Shown: positions 53,518-54,343 of the stretch, in pieces | Layout of the letters: the number at the start of each line of letters is the position of its first letter | How positions within the stretch are numbered: the stretch's first letter is position 1 | Assembly: GCA_947465495.1 (NCBI GenBank) | Contig: CANIAS010000014.1 | Span: forward strand, 1-54,343 | Reading direction: 5' to 3' | From: Candidatus Pollutiaquabacter sp. | GTDB taxonomy: Bacteria; Bacteroidota; Bacteroidia; AKYH767-A; 2013-40CM-41-45 | Length of the DNA: 54,343 bases | Notes under the pieces: generated by a model | Databases searched by the model: none | The model's input: only the letters and a program-made list of their open reading frames with translations | Told to the model about the DNA's origin: nothing | Made by a program: the position numbers and the translations under genes

Positions 53518-54009
53518 TTATTTGCTATTTTCAAGAGGCATGCCACCGGTTTTTTTGAAAGGCGTTGCTTGCTCTGCGGCTGGTTCTTCTGCGGCCTCTA
53601 CGATTCCTTTGATGGTCAAGACTTTGGTGTCGTTTTTTGCATTGGAGTTTAAGGTAACGGTTTTCGTGAAAGCTCCCACACGCTTGGTGTCATAGTGCAC
53701 TTTAATAATGCCAGTTTGACCTTTCATGATAGGTTCTTTTGGGTAGGTTGGAACCGTGCACCCGCAACTTCCTTTGGCATTTGAAATAATCAATGGTTCT
53801 TTACCCGTATTCTTGAACTTGAATTCACAAGTTCCATCAGCACCCTGCTTAATAGTGCCATAATCGTGTACATCCTTTTCGAATGTAATTTCAGGGGCAT
53901 TCGGATTGTCTTCTTTTACGGGTGATACAGCGTCCTGGGCGAAAGCTCCAAACGTTCCTGTAAGTGTGAAGCACAAAGAGAGCGCGAGTAATTGAAGAGT
54001 TCTTTTCAT
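53518..54009 (-). CDS. DUF1573 exported protein, second paralogue
   Basis: 163 residues. The signal peptide is MKRTLQLLALSLCFTLTGTF followed by GAFAQ. The DUF1573 domain (about 38-135) has VHDYGTIKQGADGTCEFKFK, NTGKEPLIISNAKGSCGCT and KRVGAFTKTVTLNSN. It resembles the other copy throughout the domain but has a longer acidic and Pro-rich tail (EAAEEPAAEQATPF). It is first in transcription order, with a TACTTTTG -7 box at 54081-54088 and a leader of about 65 bases. Function unknown. Confidence 0.9.
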   Translation of the reverse strand: MKRTLQLLALSLCFTLTGTFGAFAQDAVSPVKEDNPNAPEITFEKDVHDYGTIKQGADGTCEFKFKNTGKEPLIISNAKGSCGCTVPTYPKEPIMKGQTGIIKVHYDTKRVGAFTKTVTLNSNAKNDTKVLTIKGIVEAAEEPAAEQATPFKKTGGMPLENSK

Positions 54010-54080
54010 GATCGATTGAATTTGAGAAGTTGTATAGATATTACTACAGAATGTTGCGCTGCGAATGACAATTTCTTTGC

Positions 54081-54088
54081 CAAAAGTA
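54081..54088 (-). promoter_or_regulatory. -7 box of the DUF1573 pair
   Basis: TACTTTTG on the minus strand matches TAnnTTTG exactly and lies 71 bases before the ATG at 54009. A suitable -33 TTTG is not clear. Confidence 0.5.
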
Positions 54089-54182
54089 GGCGGAAAGCAA
54101 TGAAGGTTATATGAATTAGTGTAATCCGCTGAAAATGAATAAAAAATTAATTTTTTCGAGCATTTTCAAGGTCTAATATAAC

Positions 54183-54207
54183 AAAAGCCGCTCAATGAGC
54201 GGCTTTT
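54183..54207 (-). terminator. Intrinsic terminator after porX
   Basis: An 11-base stem AAAAGCCGCTC / GAGCGGCTTTT (54183-54193 and 54197-54207) with loop AAT, read on the minus strand into TTTT. It follows the stop codon of the porX-like gene by 26 bases. Confidence 0.85.
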
Positions 54208-54232
54208 AGAAGGTTAATAGGGGATTGTCATG

Positions 54233-54343
54233 TCATTTACTGGACAATACCGCTATTGGTACCAGCATCTCTTCTAATGATATCCCCCCGTGCTGTAGGG
54301 TGTTTCGGTAGTAAGAAACATAGTGGTTGTAATTATTCGGATA
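54233..54343 (-). CDS. porX: PorX-like response regulator/PglZ protein, C-terminal end only
   Basis: 36 residues plus stop read on the minus strand from the window edge: YPNNYNHYVSYYRNTLQHGG, then ISLEEMLVPIAVLSSK. This end is the closing segment of PglZ-domain proteins (alkaline-phosphatase fold), and the wording GGISLEEMLVP is typical of PorX, the response regulator with a PglZ effector that controls type IX secretion. The N-terminal receiver domain lies outside the window, so the assignment rests only on the tail. The secreted M43 protease with a T9SS tail is consistent with a working system. Confidence 0.7.
   Translation of the reverse strand, partial: YPNNYNHYVSYYRNTLQHGGISLEEMLVPIAVLSSK

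Overview
The window is a 54 kb piece of chromosome from a member of the Bacteroidota. The evidence is: promoters of the Bacteroidota type (TTTG, about 19 bases, TAnnTTTG) with few Shine-Dalgarno sequences; many SC-type lipoprotein signals; a secreted M43 protease carrying a type IX secretion (T9SS) sorting tail; the C-terminus of a PorX-like T9SS regulator at the right edge; DUF3467 directly after rpoC; and a SusC/CirA-style TonB receptor with a CarboxypepD_reg-like N-terminus. I see no rRNA, CRISPR array, insertion sequence, phage gene or integrase. This is mostly a core-genome stretch with a few accessory operons.

Layout. 1-657: 3' part of malate dehydrogenase. 679-5825 (minus): a surface cluster made of a Cys/His-rich small exported protein, a TonB-dependent receptor, two related small lipoproteins, and a lipoprotein joining a c-type-cytochrome-like domain to a YVTN beta-propeller. 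This is the least understood part of the window and looks like a metal or metal-complex handling locus. 5876-7847 (plus): an RluE-like pseudouridine synthase and the T9SS-exported M43 metalloprotease. 7906-18289 (minus): an operon of tetR, tolC, an RND adaptor, an RND pump, a second adaptor, a MacB/Lol-type permease, its ATPase and mqnA. A palindrome overlaps its promoter. 18464-20680 (plus): purB and a glycosyltransferase. 20696-26382 (minus): a LutA-like Fe-S protein, an MFS transporter, hemE, a BamA-superfamily outer membrane protein and ung. 26554-30543: a 44-residue lipoprotein, an OsmC protein, an outer membrane protein with lipA, gap, and a 55-residue basic protein with its own terminator.

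30716-44563 (plus) is the translation/transcription core: tRNA-Thr, -Tyr, -Gly, -Thr, then tuf, tRNA-Trp, secE, nusG, rplK, rplA, rplJ, rplL, rpoB, rpoC and DUF3467. The first four tRNAs have the same order and anticodons as the E. coli thrU-tyrU-glyT-thrT-tufB locus. A strong terminator-like hairpin lies between rplL and rpoB. 44599-50416 (minus): a small membrane protein, a patatin/POTRA/barrel protein (type Vd secretion architecture), a BtuF-like metal-receptor fold protein with no signal peptide, a cystathionine-beta-synthase-type enzyme and a LolE-like permease. 50475-51716 (plus): a NamZ/DUF1343 muramidase. 51727-54343 (minus): an aminotransferase, two tandem DUF1573 exported proteins and the end of porX.

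A recurrent feature is that several genes have a -7 element only 4-6 bases before the ATG, so their mRNAs should be leaderless or nearly so. I used this to correct several start codons. All functional calls come from reading the sequence; no database search was run.
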